A DNA stretch of 64,000 nucleotides from contig FN649729.1 of assembly GCA_000310025.1 (NCBI GenBank), positions 4,223,216 through 4,287,215 of the forward strand, written 5' to 3'. Made by a program: the position numbers and the translations under genes. Every line of letters starts with the position of its first letter. Positions within the stretch are counted from its first letter, which is position 1. This DNA comes from Ectocarpus siliculosus (Eukaryota > Sar > Phaeophyceae > Ectocarpales > Ectocarpaceae). This document shows positions 63,038 to 64,000 of the stretch, piece after piece. The notes below the pieces were generated by a model that ran no database searches, was not told the origin of the DNA, and saw only the letters and a list, made by a program, of their open reading frames with translations.

Positions 63038-63692
63038 TTAACCGAAGTTAGGGGTAGCTTCCAAAGCAATCTCCTCCTTGGGCGGCAGGATGGTGATCAC
63101 GTCCGAGAGGGGGGTCTTCGGTCCCTCCTTGCCCTGCGGCAGAAGGCATTCGAACAAATCGAATACAGCGGCAAAGCGGGCGGAAAACGGGGGTGGTCAG
63201 AAGCACGACAGAACACTGTTGATGCTGTTGTTCTTGTTGTCTTCACATTCAAAACCGTTCCGTTCTCTCTGCCCAGTACCTTTTTCTGTCCGTACAAGTC
63301 CAACACTTGACGGGGTCGATTCCCGTGGTCACAGGCTAACTTACCCAAAAAAGGTATACGGTACGAAAATAAAATGGACCCGCCAACAAAAGTCAACGAC
63401 AGAACACTGTACCGTAAGCAAAATTTTACCTAATGGCCACATGGGTATGGGTACGAGCGTAATACTGTCATATTTAAAAACAATTTACTCTGAAGAGTCG
63501 CCACAATCCGAAAACATAGCCGCAAGGATCCGCGACAGCAGGCAGTCACGCGCATCGAGGCGTGTCTGCTGATGGTAAGCATAAGGTACCATGCTGCACG
63601 TACCGTAGGGTCGTGGGGAAGCATGATGGACACGGTGACACCCAGCACACCCTGGCGCATCATAACGTGGCGCACGGCGTGGTCCACGTAGT
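63038..63692 (-). CDS. RPS3: 40S ribosomal protein S3, C-terminal exons (partial)
   Basis: A component of the small ribosomal subunit at the mRNA entry channel (established). Two 3' exons on minus are in the window: 63,692-63,604 and 63,133-63,038 (TAA). The first reads [22 protein letters not shown] then MLPHDPT, and the second reads [20 protein letters not shown] with a short tail ending NFG. Both align with the conserved C-terminal part of eukaryotic S3, including the MLPxDP signature. The N-terminal KH-domain exons were not found in 63,693-64,000 and should lie beyond the right edge. The tail is shorter than in animal S3. Confidence 0.93.
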
Positions 63693-64000
63693 CTGACAAA
63701 CGCAAGAAAACGAACGGAAACAAAATCGACAAATTTAGGATGTAGAGTGGCAAATGGGTTCATGCAGAACATGGCCAAGCGCCACACCCAAAACATAATT
63801 TTCTAGAGTCATGACAGCGTCACGGTCGGCATCACTTGTGCCACCCGTTCCATGCGGGTCTCTACTACTCAGGTGGCGCTCGGCCTCATCAGGTGTACCT
63901 TCACCCTCGATGTGTCGCGATGCACGTTTCTGACTTATGTACCCAACCTTGCTTCTCCATATTGTGGCACCACGAAAAAACGTACTTAATGCAATCATAC
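63693..64000 (-). other. Probable RPS3 intron, running off the window
   Basis: The RPS3 acceptor at 63,692/63,693 is preceded on minus by a T-rich tract. A minus frame at about 63,770-63,930 looks protein-like (HIEGEGTPDEAERHLSSRD) but does not match S3, so it is left uncalled. Confidence 0.45.

Noticed and set aside
1-64000. CRISPR arrays, bacterial operons, riboswitches, integrated virus
   Set aside because: The tandem repeats lack the spacer-repeat regularity of CRISPR, the genes are spliced eukaryotic genes, and no capsid, polymerase or integrase-like frame was recognised.

Overview
This is a nuclear window from an intron-rich eukaryote. Every protein gene I can name is split into many short exons (14-719 nt) by GT-AG introns of roughly 140-1,300 nt, and in each complete model the exon phases add up to an exact multiple of three. 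Moderate GC, many triplet and short tandem repeats, long introns, a GT37-like fucosyltransferase and strictly alternating gene orientation together suggest a brown alga (Phaeophyceae, Ectocarpus-like). That assignment is inference; no organelle or marker gene settles it.

Layout. Positions 1-16,400 are gene-poor and repeat-rich: a 134-bp tandem array, a degenerate 350-450 bp array, a GCT/GCC triplet tract inside a Ser/Gly-rich minus-strand reading frame, and a 1-1.3 kb segmental duplication whose two copies carry different microsatellites. An arginase gene (minus, 16,442-18,644) is followed by about 8 kb with only a tRNA-like/SINE-like element and repeat remnants.

From 26.9 kb the window is gene-dense, and the eight genes alternate strand without exception: calcium-dependent protein kinase with an N-terminal Vta1/MIT-like segment (+), RAD51B-like recombinase (-), GPI transamidase subunit GAA1 (+), RCL1 pre-rRNA processing factor (-), thioredoxin-like protein (+), GT37-like fucosyltransferase (-), a membrane protein with a guanylate-kinase-like domain (+), and the 3' end of ribosomal protein S3 (-). 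Neighbours therefore form divergent pairs (RAD51B/GAA1, RCL1/thioredoxin, fucosyltransferase/kinase-like) and convergent pairs.

The genes do not form one pathway. They cover DNA repair, GPI anchoring, ribosome biogenesis and translation, arginine catabolism, calcium signalling, redox chemistry and cell-wall or glycan fucosylation. The most unusual products are the Vta1-like/CDPK fusion, the membrane-anchored guanylate-kinase-like protein with a candidate 14-nt microexon, and a fucosyltransferase lacking the usual motif arginines. All exon boundaries were read by eye from splice signals, phase and family conservation, without transcript support.
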